A DNA stretch of 35,961 nt from an uncultured Mycoplasmatota bacterium (lineage in GTDB: Bacteria; Bacillota_I; Bacilli_A; RF39; UBA660), in NCBI GenBank assembly GCA_900549325.1, contig UROI01000013.1, forward strand, positions 1-35,961, in the 5' to 3' direction. A model generated the notes under the pieces. That model had not been told where the DNA came from and did not search any database. It saw only the letters and a list, made by a program, of their open reading frames with translations. Shown here in pieces: positions 8,859 to 16,605 of this stretch. A program made the position numbers and the translations under genes. Each line of letters opens with the position of its first letter. Position 1 is the first letter of the stretch.

Positions 8859-8887
8859 ATTATAAAAAGTTTTTTATTTATTGTAAA
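8859..8887 (-). promoter_or_regulatory. promoter of the pduL-like gene
   Basis: TTTACA (8882-8887), 17-base spacer, TATAAT (8859-8864) on the minus strand. Confidence 0.75.
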
Positions 8888-8902
8888 CTTTTATTCTTTT
8901 AT

Positions 8903-8932
8903 TTGACATTATTTTTAGTTATATCGTAAAAT
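8903..8932 (+). promoter_or_regulatory. gerQ promoter
   Basis: TTGACA (8903-8908), 18-base spacer, TAAAAT (8927-8932). A second possible element downstream, CATATATT with ATA about 15 bases before it, resembles the sporulation sigma-E -10 (CATANANT), which would fit a coat gene. The sequence alone does not decide between them. Confidence 0.45.
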
Positions 8933-8965
8933 ATACATCATATATTTAATTAGAGGTGAAAATAT

Positions 8966-9337
8966 ATGAATAATGGTGGCTACTATCAAAATCCTGTTTT
9001 TCCTGGTGTAGGGCTTAATAACAATACTGTTCCTAATCAGCAGTCTGTTCCTAGTTATGAGCAGACACAAACTATGGTTAATCCACTTACTTCTGAGCAG
9101 TCATATATAGAAAATATTTTAAGATTAAATAGAGGTAAGAAAGCAAAACTTCATGTTACTGTGCCAGGTTCTACTCTATGGCAAGATAGAGTTTTTGAAG
9201 GGATTATAGAGCAGTCAGGAAGAGATCATGTAATTATGTCTAATCCTAATACTGGCGAATGGTATTTGGTACTAATGATTTATCTAGATTTTGTTACTTT
9301 TGACGAGCCTATTAATTTTATAAAAGATTTTAGTTAA
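8966..9337 (+). CDS. gerQ: spore coat protein GerQ
   Basis: A 123-residue protein. The N-terminal 40 residues are Gln/Asn/Pro/Tyr-rich and disordered-looking. From about residue 43 the conserved GerQ domain follows: EQSYIENILRLNRGKKAKLHVT, then FEGIIEQSGRDHVIMSNP and IYLDFVTFDEPI (quoted in part). In Bacillus GerQ is a coat protein cross-linked by transglutaminase and needed to localise the cortex hydrolase CwlJ. With sigG and ylmC in the same window it points to an endospore-forming lineage. No cwlJ neighbour is seen. RBS GAGGTGA. Confidence 0.92.
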   Translation: MNNGGYYQNPVFPGVGLNNNTVPNQQSVPSYEQTQTMVNPLTSEQSYIENILRLNRGKKAKLHVTVPGSTLWQDRVFEGIIEQSGRDHVIMSNPNTGEWYLVLMIYLDFVTFDEPINFIKDFS

Positions 9338-9339
9338 AG

Positions 9340-9364
9340 AATAATACTTCGGTATTATTTTTTT
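9340..9364 (+). terminator. gerQ terminator with UUCG tetraloop
   Basis: AATAATAC (9340-9347), loop TTCG, GTATTATT (9352-9359), then a T-run. The C(UUCG)G tip is the classic extra-stable tetraloop. Confidence 0.9.
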
Positions 9365-9377
9365 GATGTATTAGCTC

Positions 9378-9406
9378 TTGAAAAAGATATAGTTTTTTGA
9401 TATAAT
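9378..9406 (+). promoter_or_regulatory. promoter of the LemA-like gene
   Basis: TTGAAA (9378-9383), 17-base spacer, TATAAT (9401-9406). Confidence 0.75.
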
Positions 9407-9425
9407 TTTTTTAGGATGTGACAAT

Positions 9426-9974
9426 ATGGAAAGTTTATTAATTATTGTTTTGGTTATAATTGTTATTATTTGTGCTCTGGCTATTTTTTATGCTACTATA
9501 TATAACAAGTTTCAAGACTACGTTATAAGAATTAATGAGGTTGAATCTATTATTGATAATTTGCTTAGAAATAAGTATGACTTAATCAATAGGGCTATTC
9601 CTATTGTTAAAAGTAGCATCAATAAAGGTGGAGAAGTATTTGAAGATGTAGTCAAGTTAAGAAGTAGAAAAATCGGTAACTTTGAACTATATCGAATATT
9701 AAAAAAAGCCTCTATTGAATTAGAGGGACTAAAAAATACTTATCCTGAAATTGATAAAAGTGAAGAAATTAAGAAGATTATTAAAGAAATAAAAGAAATT
9801 GATGCTAAAGTAGATAATTCTACTGACTACTATAATGATAATATTACTACATACAATACTTTGATAAAGAAGTTTCCTTCTAATATGGTGGCTATGCTTT
9901 GTAAATATAAAGAAAAACTATTCTTTGATAGAAAAGATATGAGTGACGAAGACTATGAAGATTTTAAATTATAG
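9426..9974 (+). CDS. LemA-like single-pass membrane protein
   Basis: A 182-residue protein with one N-terminal membrane segment (about 3-26), then a helical coiled domain. The segment around residues 47-62 (LLRNKYDLINRAIPIV) resembles the LemA signature R-x-x-DLIPNLV-x-x-V, and the later helix with a conserved YN also fits. The function of LemA proteins is not established; they are peripheral or membrane four-helix proteins. Its own promoter and terminator make it a single-gene unit. Assignment to LemA is by pattern and moderately sure. Confidence 0.6.
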   Translation: MESLLIIVLVIIVIICALAIFYATIYNKFQDYVIRINEVESIIDNLLRNKYDLINRAIPIVKSSINKGGEVFEDVVKLRSRKIGNFELYRILKKASIELEGLKNTYPEIDKSEEIKKIIKEIKEIDAKVDNSTDYYNDNITTYNTLIKKFPSNMVAMLCKYKEKLFFDRKDMSDEDYEDFKL

Positions 9975-9984
9975 TCTTTTTTTA
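9949..9984 (+). terminator. terminator overlapping the 3' end of the LemA-like gene
   Basis: AAGACTAT (9949-9956) pairs with ATAGTCTT (9971-9978), followed by T-run. The TAG stop is part of the stem. It lies between convergent genes. Confidence 0.7.
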
Positions 9985-10479
9985 TTTGGTAAATAGTGTT
10001 ATTATTATATCTAAAGTCATTATTAAATAAAATAAGTATGTTGCTTCTTTGGGTATTAATTTTATTATCTTATCAAAGAATGGTTTTAATACATATACAA
10101 TTAATGTTCCTAGTAATCCCCATACTGGTACATATTCAAGACAAATGTATTTTCCAATATGATATACTTTATCATGATAATTCCACATTTCAGTATTGAA
10201 TATTATTTTGCATAAATAGCCTGATAATAGTTCAACTGTAGTTAAAATAACTGCTATAATTATAAAAGATAATATTATTTTTAGTATTTTATTACATTTA
10301 ATTTTGCTTAAAATATATTTATTTGTTAATATTAGAGCTATTCCGCCAAGTCCATATACTAGAGTTACTGGGCCATATAATACGCCACTTACTCTTGATG
10401 GATCTGTTATTTTATATAATGTGCTTTCCATGATGAAGCCTAATAGACCATATAATAAAAAAGAATTTAAATAGTACAT
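9982..10479 (-). CDS. CmpB-like putative ABC-transporter type IV membrane protein
   Basis: A 165-residue integral membrane protein with about four spans (3-17, 38-53, 66-88, 115-135, and 145-163). The order of signatures is that of the ABC_trans_CmpB family: GLLGFIMES, then GVLYGPVTLVYGLGG, then TTVELLSGYLCKIIF-x-x-x-MWNY and a short Cys-Leu segment. The family is common in Bacillota and its biochemical role is not known despite the name. RBS GGTGAT close to ATG. Ends convergent with the LemA-like gene. Confidence 0.78.
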   Translation of the reverse strand: MYYLNSFLLYGLLGFIMESTLYKITDPSRVSGVLYGPVTLVYGLGGIALILTNKYILSKIKCNKILKIILSFIIIAVILTTVELLSGYLCKIIFNTEMWNYHDKVYHIGKYICLEYVPVWGLLGTLIVYVLKPFFDKIIKLIPKEATYLFYLIMTLDIIITLFTK

Positions 10480-10525
10480 AATATTATCACCAATATTAAG
10501 ATATCCTATTTGAATTCTTTTATGC

Positions 10526-11194
10526 TTATTTTACAGTAAAATCTATCTCTTTAATATTATTTTCTCTTAAAAATTTATTGGCACGAGAAAATGGTCTACT
10601 TCCAAAGAATCCATAATTACAAGAAAATGGTGATGGATGAGAAGATTCTATTATTAAATGTTTTGGATTGGTTATTAAACTTTTTTTACTTTTAGCAAAG
10701 TTACCCCATAATATAAATACTACTGGAGTATCTTTTTCATTTATTTTCTTTATAATTGCGTCTGTAAAGTTTTCCCAGCCGAGATTCTTGTGAGAAGCAG
10801 GTCTATCTTTTTCTACAGTTAGAACAGTATTTAAAAGTAATACTCCTTCTTTAGCCCAGCAGGTTAAATCACCTTTAGTGCTTATTGGTATGTTTAAATC
10901 GCTATTTAATTCTTTATATATATTTTGAAGTGATGGTGGTAATTTGATTCCATCATTTACTGAAAAGGCTAATCCATTGGCTTCACCTACTCCATGATAT
11001 GGATCTTGCCCTAATATTACCACTTTTACATCTTTATAATCTGTTAATGATAAAGCTCTTAATATATAATTTTTAGGAGGAAAGATAGGTCTTTCTTTGT
11101 AAGCTTTATTAATGTATAGTACTATTCTTTTAAAGTAATCTTTTTGATATTCATCATTTAGAATACTATCCCAACTATTTCCTATTAATTGCAT
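10526..11194 (-). CDS. ung: uracil-DNA glycosylase (family 1)
   Basis: A 222-residue base-excision repair enzyme that removes uracil from DNA. The catalytic motif GQDPYHG lies near residues 62-68 and the leucine-loop motif HPSPFS near the C-terminus; ILWGNFAKSKK and GSRPFSRAN are also family blocks. The frame is open upstream to 11248, but the family start and the RBS (GGAAG, 8 bases before ATG) place the start at 11194, 14 bases downstream of the pilin stop. It is co-transcribed with the pilin-like gene. Confidence 0.96.
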   Translation of the reverse strand: MQLIGNSWDSILNDEYQKDYFKRIVLYINKAYKERPIFPPKNYILRALSLTDYKDVKVVILGQDPYHGVGEANGLAFSVNDGIKLPPSLQNIYKELNSDLNIPISTKGDLTCWAKEGVLLLNTVLTVEKDRPASHKNLGWENFTDAIIKKINEKDTPVVFILWGNFAKSKKSLITNPKHLIIESSHPSPFSCNYGFFGSRPFSRANKFLRENNIKEIDFTVK

Positions 11195-11207
11195 ATTAGT
11201 CACTTCC

Positions 11208-11669
11208 CTATTGTAAATCTTCACTTGTCGGGCAGCCTGTTTGATCACTGCCGTTTATTTGATATGTTACTTTAAAATTACTATCTACTGTTTTTATTAT
11301 TTGTATTCCACAGCTATTTAAATTTTTAGTGGTATCTCTAGGATCATTAACAATTAAGTTGCCAGTTTCATCTGCGGCCACCTTTAATATACCAGTGTTA
11401 GCTAAGGCTCCGATTGTGGTAGTTATGGTATTATTATTTATAGTACAGGCATAGTTTCCATATTTGGCTTTGTTACTTAAATCACCATACTCGCATTCTT
11501 GATAGTAAGTTTCTGCGGCCGTTTTAATATTGCTCATAAGTACTTTGTAAGATGCATTTCTACTGGCATTTATTGAATCTAAAATGCTAGGCATGGCTAA
11601 TATTAATACTACTCCCAATACCACTATTACAGCAAGTAATTCTATTAATGTGAATCCTTTTTTATTCAT
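11208..11669 (-). CDS. type IV pilin-like (GspG/ComGC-type) protein
   Basis: A 153-residue protein starting MNKKGFTLIELLAVIVVLGV: prepilin peptidase site (Gly|Phe, Glu at mature +5) and hydrophobic helix. The mature part has four Cys, likely two disulphides, and the motif NSCGIQIIK near residue 122. Start chosen at ATG 11669, which has AAGGTGG upstream; the frame continues three codons further to a GTG. It lies directly before ung with a 13-base gap, and no pilus assembly genes (ATPase, PilC, PilD) are near, so it is an orphan pilin in an unrelated operon. Confidence 0.85.
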   Translation of the reverse strand: MNKKGFTLIELLAVIVVLGVVLILAMPSILDSINASRNASYKVLMSNIKTAAETYYQECEYGDLSNKAKYGNYACTINNNTITTTIGALANTGILKVAADETGNLIVNDPRDTTKNLNSCGIQIIKTVDSNFKVTYQINGSDQTGCPTSEDLQ

Positions 11670-11751
11670 TTGTACCACCTTTTCTATATTTATTGTACCA
11701 TAGTTTAGGTGTTTTGAATATACTTTTCTTTACATTTATTTATTACTAATC

Positions 11752-11860
11752 AAATAGCGGTAGGGCTTTTATAGTCTGATATGGCTGACATTTTTATTTG
11801 AGACAATATCTTGGCTCAAATAAACACTAAAGAGACTATGATTGTATAGGCTCTTAGTGT
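11752..11860 (+). repeat. AGAC-GGCT hairpin element, locus 2 (2 clear and 2 degenerate units)
   Basis: Unit 3 has a perfect 10-bp stem TTTATTTGAG (11793-11802) / CTCAAATAAA (11815-11824) and tip A-CAA-TATC-TTG-G. Unit 4 has CACTAAAGAG / CTCTTAGTG (11825-11834 / 11851-11859, one bulged A) and tip A-CTAT-loop-ATAG-G. Degenerate units AG-CGGTAGGG-CT (11756-11767) and AG-TCTGATATGG-CT (11773-11786) precede them; the latter shares GATATGGCTGAYATTTT with locus 1. On the minus strand unit 4 may also act as a weak terminator for ylmC. Confidence 0.6.
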
Positions 11861-11870
11861 GCATAATATA

Positions 11871-12092
11871 TTATACTTTATCTTTGGCTAAGATGATGTC
11901 ATCACCTATTTTAGCTATTTGACTCCAATCTAGTTCATACTCTTCTCTTGAAAATCTTTTTCCTCTTTTCTCTTCAAGTATCAACGACTTTACTACACCA
12001 GTATTATCTACTATTACATCTATTATTAATCCTAACCTTTTACCCGTAGACATATTAATTATTTCTTTTGTTTGTAATTCTGATAATCGCAT
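11871..12092 (-). CDS. ylmC: YlmC/YmxH family PRC-barrel sporulation protein
   Basis: A 73-residue PRC-barrel protein: MRLSELQTKEIINMSTGKRLG at the start, VGxI-like strand and the basic KRGKRFSREE turn. It matches the YlmC/YmxH family, found mainly in endospore formers; its exact role is unknown. In Bacillus ylmC is a close neighbour of sigG, and here only one gene separates them, so the link is conserved. RBS AGGTGA, 4 bases before ATG. Confidence 0.85.
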   Translation of the reverse strand: MRLSELQTKEIINMSTGKRLGLIIDVIVDNTGVVKSLILEEKRGKRFSREEYELDWSQIAKIGDDIILAKDKV

Positions 12093-12120
12093 TATATCAC
12101 CTATAAAAATATATGTTTAT

Positions 12121-12151
12121 TCATATAAAAAGAGTACTATCTTTTTAGTAC
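12121..12151 (-). terminator. terminator of the NahK-like kinase gene
   Basis: On the minus strand GTACTA, 6-base loop, TAGTAC (12134-12151) followed by TCTTTTTATAT. The stop codon is inside the stem. Confidence 0.7.
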
Positions 12152-13279
12152 CCTTGCATATTTTCCATTATATTTCTCGCTATAACTCTCTCTAATATAG
12201 TTATCCATATAATCTAACTTTGATTCAATATCTTTTACTAATGCTATTTGAGCTCTTGCACGATATAAGTTTTGTTTATCATAATCTGTTTTGAAATAAG
12301 TATCACCATTGATATAATCATTTAGGAATCTTATAGCTAGTTCTAATGTTATTATTCTTACACCCTCTGCCATTAGCGATAACTCTTCATATGTTAAGCT
12401 TTCAGACATTTCACTTAAATAGCCATCAGTATAGGCTTTAAATAAATCTAGATCTATTTTTACTTTAGATAAGTCATGTTCATCTTCTTTAGCAGTACAA
12501 GCTGTTGATCTTACTCCATCACCATAGTCAAATAACATACTACCTGGCATAACGGTATCTAAATCTATTACCGCTAGAAAAGAACCAGTATCTTTATTCA
12601 TCATTACATTATTTACTTTGGTGTCATTGTGTGTTACACGGTATGGCATTTCTTCAGTACCTAAGTCATCCATTATTAGTGAACAAATATCTTCACGCAT
12701 AAGAATAAATACTATTTCATTTGCTACTTCTTCTACTCTACCTTCAGAATCTATCTTAATATCATCCATTAATTTGTCATATCTTTTCTTGGTGTTATGG
12801 AAATCTTTGATAGTCTCCTCAAGCTTAGACATTGGATAGTTTTCTAGTAGTCTTTGAAAATTACCAAAAGCCTTTCCAGTATTATAGACTATTTGTTTAT
12901 CCTGTGATTGGTCATATGATATGGCATTTTCTATAAACTCATAGATACGATAATATTTTCTTGTACCTGTTTCGTCATTAACGTAACATAGTGATTTGTT
13001 ATCTTTAGTCTTTATTACTTCAAGTACTTGATGAGTTGTATCGTCATTTTTTATCATTTGTCTTTTTAAATAGGTAGTTACACCTTCAATATTCTTCATT
13101 AATTTATATGGCTCTGTGAAAACTGTGGTATTTATTTTTTGAATTAAATATTTTCTTTCACTACCATCTTCTCTTTTAAAGGTTGCCACAAAAGTTTTAT
13201 TTATATTACCAGAATTATTCTCAGTAACATTTATTAGTTCACCTTCAATATTAAATTTGCTTAGTATTTCTTTAATCAT
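12137..13279 (-). CDS. N-acetylhexosamine 1-kinase-like phosphotransferase (APH/choline kinase fold)
   Basis: A 380-residue kinase of the aminoglycoside-phosphotransferase fold. Catalytic loop THNDTKVNNVM (Asp about 218) and metal site AVIDLDTVMPGS (DLD near 240) are intact; KYLIQKIN near 44-51 supplies the ATP-binding Lys. Together with the GDGVRSTACTAKEDE stretch these are characteristic of NahK, which makes GlcNAc/GalNAc 1-phosphate in the lacto-N-biose and mucin-glycan salvage route. Substrate is inferred; no lnp operon is nearby. RBS AGGAGGG is part of an inverted repeat (13285-13320). Lies between ylmC and sigG. Confidence 0.8.
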   Translation of the reverse strand: MIKEILSKFNIEGELINVTENNSGNINKTFVATFKREDGSERKYLIQKINTTVFTEPYKLMKNIEGVTTYLKRQMIKNDDTTHQVLEVIKTKDNKSLCYVNDETGTRKYYRIYEFIENAISYDQSQDKQIVYNTGKAFGNFQRLLENYPMSKLEETIKDFHNTKKRYDKLMDDIKIDSEGRVEEVANEIVFILMREDICSLIMDDLGTEEMPYRVTHNDTKVNNVMMNKDTGSFLAVIDLDTVMPGSMLFDYGDGVRSTACTAKEDEHDLSKVKIDLDLFKAYTDGYLSEMSESLTYEELSLMAEGVRIITLELAIRFLNDYINGDTYFKTDYDKQNLYRARAQIALVKDIESKLDYMDNYIRESYSEKYNGKYARVLKR

Positions 13280-13284
13280 TGTAT

Positions 13285-13320
13285 AACCCTCCTAGTTAAT
13301 TGTATCATACATTGAGGGTT
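13285..13320 (-). promoter_or_regulatory. inverted repeat sequestering the nahK-like RBS
   Basis: AACCCTC and GAGGGTT form a perfect 7-bp stem (13285-13291 / 13314-13320). On the minus strand the right arm is part of the AGGAGGG ribosome binding site. A promoter TTACCA-17-TACAAT lies over the same bases, so mRNA from it would lack the left arm, while read-through from sigG would fold. Confidence 0.4.
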
Positions 13321-13327
13321 TTGGTAA

Positions 13328-14098
13328 CTATTTTATATATTTTTTTAAATTATTTATAGCGTTTTTTTCTATTCTTGATATTTGGGCTTGTGATATTCCT
13401 AATTCTTCCGCTATTTCCATTTGGGTTTTTCCAATGATAAAACGCTCATTTAGAATGTTTATTTCTCTATCTTTGAGATTATTCATAGCTCTTTCTAAGG
13501 CAAGTCTGCTATCAAGTCCATATTCTTCTTCTCTATTTGCTATTTGGTCATATAGATATATGGTATCACCACCATCATTGTATATTGGTTCATACATACT
13601 CACTGGCTCACGGAGTGAATCTAGGGCCTCTCTTATATCACATTCGGTTACTCCAAGTATTTTGGCTATCTCGGCATTTGTTGGTTCTTTACCTCCTACT
13701 GCTAGTTCTTCTTTTAATCTTAAGGTCTTATAGGCTAAGTCTTTGATGCTACGTGATATTCTAATACTATTGTTATCTCTCAAATATCTTTTTATTTCTC
13801 CTTCAATCATAGGGCAGGCATAGGTGGATAGTTTTACATCATAGGATGTGTCAAAATTGTCAATGGCTTTTACTAGTCCTAGGCAGCCTACCTGGAATAA
13901 ATCATCTAGGTTATCTACTTTACCATTAAATTTTCTTAAGATACTTAATACTAGTTTTAAATTACCATTTATTAAGTCGTCTCTGGCAAATTGGTCACCG
14001 TCCTTCATCTTTTTAAATAATTCTAATGTTTCTTCGTTAGTTAAAACTTTTATATTCGCAGTATTCACACCAGTAATTTCTACTTTATGGCGTGACAT
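13328..14098 (-). CDS. sigG: RNA polymerase sporulation sigma factor SigG
   Basis: A 256-residue sigma-70 family factor. The N-terminus MSRHKVEITGVNT matches the SigG-specific start, and region 2 has DLFQVGCLGLVKAIDNFD and the YACPMIEGEIKRYLRDNN block; region 3 and region 4 (KTQMEIAEELGISQAQISRIEK, in part) follow. SigG runs the late forespore programme after engulfment. Full length, so the spore programme seems intact at this locus. Notably spoIIGA and sigE are not next to it as in Bacillus. RBS AAAGGAGA. A candidate sigma-G promoter precedes it. Confidence 0.96.
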   Translation of the reverse strand: MSRHKVEITGVNTANIKVLTNEETLELFKKMKDGDQFARDDLINGNLKLVLSILRKFNGKVDNLDDLFQVGCLGLVKAIDNFDTSYDVKLSTYACPMIEGEIKRYLRDNNSIRISRSIKDLAYKTLRLKEELAVGGKEPTNAEIAKILGVTECDIREALDSLREPVSMYEPIYNDGGDTIYLYDQIANREEEYGLDSRLALERAMNNLKDREINILNERFIIGKTQMEIAEELGISQAQISRIEKNAINNLKKYIK

Positions 14099-14121
14099 AA
14101 TAAAAAATCTCCTTTCATATT

Positions 14122-14151
14122 CATTATGAATACTTTTAGAGATTTTTATTC
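14122..14151 (-). promoter_or_regulatory. candidate sigma-G (forespore) promoter of sigG
   Basis: On the minus strand GAATA (14147-14151), exactly 18 bases, CATAATG (14122-14128). The published sigma-G pattern is GHATR-N18-CATNHTA, so one base of the -10 differs. Autoregulation of sigG is known in Bacillus. Confidence 0.55.
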
Positions 14152-14188
14152 AGTGTTTATATAAAGTGTTTATGGTTGAGTATGTTAT

Positions 14189-15052
14189 TTATTTGTTATT
14201 TTTATTTTCAATATATTGTAAATTATCAAATACTTTATTGTTTTTTAAAAGTTTGATTTGATTTTTGGCAATATTATTTAATTTAACTAATCTTTCACTT
14301 TGAGAAAATCCCATTTTAATTAGTTCAGCATTGATATTTTCTAAGTTATTTAGTATTACTAAATGTAATAGATCGGTATAATCCCTTATATTTCCTTTAT
14401 CTGAAATGTCTGGATTAGTATTTTTCCATTCCTTTGCTGTTACACCGAACAATGCAACATTTAGGACATCAGCCTCATTTGCATAAATATACTTCTTCTG
14501 CTCTTCTGTTAGTGTAGGAACAATTACATCTTTGATTGCATCAGTGTGAATAATATAGTTAACTTTTGATAATAATCTATTAGCATGCCAATCTACTTTG
14601 TTTTGATATGCTTCATTTTTCTTTAATTTTTGAAATTCTTGAATGACATATAATTTAAATTCTGGACTTAACCAACTTGCAAATTCTAGTGCAATATCTG
14701 AATGTGCAAATGTTCCACTATCATACCTACCTGATTTGGAAATTATACCAATAGCATTAGTTTCTCTTATCCATTTTTGCGGAGACATTTTAAACTTATT
14801 ACTACCAGCTTCATTTTTAAACGTAGCGAATTCGCCCCCTTTAAATTTTTCATTGTGCATAGTTTCCCATAATCCCAAAAATGAAATAACTTCTTTATTT
14901 CTCATCCAATCTCTAATTGGTAGTCTAGGTTCTTCACTATCAGCATATCGTGCTAAGTCCGTTAATGAAATATATTCTTCATTATTAATCATTAAAATCT
15001 GTATTGATTGTTCTTTAACAACCATCTCTGTTTTTATGTTTTTACTATTCAT
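14189..15052 (-). CDS. KilA-N domain protein
   Basis: A 287-residue protein with an N-terminal KilA-N (DNA-binding) domain: EEYISLTDLARYAD, then the WMRNKEVISFLGLWE and WIRETNAIGI stretches, and GTFAHSDIALEFASWLSPEFKLYVIQEF (quoted only in part here), the family's closing helix. The C-terminal half is a helical region of no recognised family. Such proteins occur in phages and also as stand-alone genes in gut Bacillota; what they regulate is unknown. RBS AAAGGGATG. No phage genes flank it. The transcript must cross a terminator-like hairpin at 15080-15118, only 30 bases before the start. Confidence 0.85.
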   Translation of the reverse strand: MNSKNIKTEMVVKEQSIQILMINNEEYISLTDLARYADSEEPRLPIRDWMRNKEVISFLGLWETMHNEKFKGGEFATFKNEAGSNKFKMSPQKWIRETNAIGIISKSGRYDSGTFAHSDIALEFASWLSPEFKLYVIQEFQKLKKNEAYQNKVDWHANRLLSKVNYIIHTDAIKDVIVPTLTEEQKKYIYANEADVLNVALFGVTAKEWKNTNPDISDKGNIRDYTDLLHLVILNNLENINAELIKMGFSQSERLVKLNNIAKNQIKLLKNNKVFDNLQYIENKNNK

Positions 15053-15079
15053 AATTTCATCCCTTTCTTTATTTATCTA

Positions 15080-15118
15080 ATAAAAAACGAGCATATATAC
15101 CTAAGTATAATATGCTCG
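15080..15118 (-). terminator. rluD terminator or KilA-N leader attenuator
   Basis: On the minus strand CGAGCATAT pairs with ATATGCTCG (15110-15118 / 15088-15096), continuing as ATAC-TTAG-GTAT, followed by TTTTTTATT. It terminates rluD transcripts. There is no room for a promoter between it and the KilA-N gene. Confidence 0.75.
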
Positions 15119-15266
15119 AATAAATATATTTTTCTTACCTAAAAATATAAGTTATCGTCTAAATTGTTTTATCAATATTATGGTAAGTAATTGTTAATGT
15201 CATTATATCATTTATATAATTTGTTGTCTATTATTTTAACTAACTTTTTTTCTTTTTGGATAGCTT

Positions 15267-16154
15267 TTATCTAAATTCTTCTAATATTTCTTTAAATCTA
15301 TCTGGTACTGGAGCAGTAAACTCCATATATTCTTTGGTAGTTGGGTGAACAAAGCCTATCTTTTCAGCATGAAGCATTTGACCAAACTTTTCATCTATTA
15401 ATTTTTTCTTACCATACACGGGGTCATTTACGATAGGATGGCCTATATAATTTAGATGTACTCTTATTTGATGAGTTCTTCCTGTCTCTAGTTTACATCT
15501 AATTAAAGTTGCATTATTTAGTCTTTCTACCACTCTAAAATGAGTTATAGCCTCTTTGGAATTTTCACTAGTTACACACATTTTCTTTCTATTATTAACA
15601 TCTCTTCCTATTGGTGCATCAATAGTGGCAGTGTCCTCTGCAATAATACCATCCACAAGTGCTATGTACTCCCTTACTACTTCCTTCTTGGCAATAGCAT
15701 CTGCGAGGATATTGTGAGCCCTGTCATTTTTAGCCACTAGTAACAATCCCGAAGTATCAGCATCTATTCTATGAACTATACCTGGTCTTATTAAGGTATT
15801 AATAGTACTTAGATTTTTAGTATGGTATAAAAGAGCATTGACAAGAGTTCCAGTATAGTTACCTGGAGCAGGATGTACTACCATACCACTTGGCTTATTT
15901 ACTACGATTAAATCATCATCTTCATAATAGATATCTAATGGTATATTTTCTGGTAATATATCTGTCTCTTCAATTAATTCAGTTATTTCTATATTGTCAT
16001 TTTCTTTTACTTTATAACTATCTTTTACTTTATTTCCATTTACTAAGATATTTCCTGTTTCAATCATTTTTTGTATTTTACTTCTTGTATATTCCGTATT
16101 ATCACAAAGATATTTATCTATTCTTTTTCCTATATTATTTATGTCTACGATCAT
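15267..16154 (-). CDS. ribosomal large-subunit pseudouridine synthase, RluA/RluD family
   Basis: A 295-residue enzyme that isomerises uridine in RNA (rRNA in RluD). N-terminal S4 RNA-binding domain (about 12-60), then the synthase domain with the catalytic motif HRIDADTSGLL (129-139; Asp131) and LETGRTHQIRVH. The usual Lys after the catalytic Asp is Ala here, a non-catalytic position. It follows lspA with a 20-base overlap, the arrangement of Bacillus lspA-ylyB, so this is the YlyB orthologue. Confidence 0.93.
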   Translation of the reverse strand: MIVDINNIGKRIDKYLCDNTEYTRSKIQKMIETGNILVNGNKVKDSYKVKENDNIEITELIEETDILPENIPLDIYYEDDDLIVVNKPSGMVVHPAPGNYTGTLVNALLYHTKNLSTINTLIRPGIVHRIDADTSGLLLVAKNDRAHNILADAIAKKEVVREYIALVDGIIAEDTATIDAPIGRDVNNRKKMCVTSENSKEAITHFRVVERLNNATLIRCKLETGRTHQIRVHLNYIGHPIVNDPVYGKKKLIDEKFGQMLHAEKIGFVHPTTKEYMEFTAPVPDRFKEILEEFR

Positions 16155-16602
16155 TATTTTTGTCCTTTCTAAACATGCCTATTAGTAAGAGAAATACTCC
16201 TAGTACTATGAAAGTATCCGCTAGATTGAATATTGGATAATTGTATCCAAATATTTTAAAATCTAGAAAGTCTACTACTACTCCTCTTACTATTCTATCG
16301 ATTAGATTACCTATAGAACCTCCTATTACAAGAGATAAGGCTATTTTATTTATATTTTCTTTTATTTCTGTTTTTCTTATATAATACACTAGTATTCCTA
16401 TAACAATAAGGGTTACAATAATTAGAAGTATTCTTTTACCTGTTAGTATACTAAAGGCTGCTCCATTGTTATTTGTATATGTTAAATAGAAAAATGATTT
16501 TATTACTTCAACTGATTTTGTCTTACTTAGAGTATTTATAACTATTAGTTTAGATACTTGATCTGCTATTACGAATATTATACTTAAAATTATTATTATC
16601 AT
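16135..16602 (-). CDS. lspA: lipoprotein signal peptidase (signal peptidase II)
   Basis: A 155-residue membrane aspartic protease that cuts signal peptides of prolipoproteins at the lipidated Cys. Four membrane helices; catalytic aspartates Asp102 in GNLIDRI and Asp129 in FNLADTF; the NNGAAFSIL block is also conserved. The start follows the pilin stop by 3 bases, with the RBS GGGAG inside the pilin gene, and the end overlaps rluD, so the three are one operon. Confidence 0.96.
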   Translation of the reverse strand: MIIIILSIIFVIADQVSKLIVINTLSKTKSVEVIKSFFYLTYTNNNGAAFSILTGKRILLIIVTLIVIGILVYYIRKTEIKENINKIALSLVIGGSIGNLIDRIVRGVVVDFLDFKIFGYNYPIFNLADTFIVLGVFLLLIGMFRKDKNNDRRHK

Positions 16603-16605
16603 TTA

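Noticed and set aside
14189..15052. Prophage remnant around the KilA-N gene
   Set aside because: Neighbours are sigG and rluD; no integrase, terminase, capsid gene or attachment repeat is visible.
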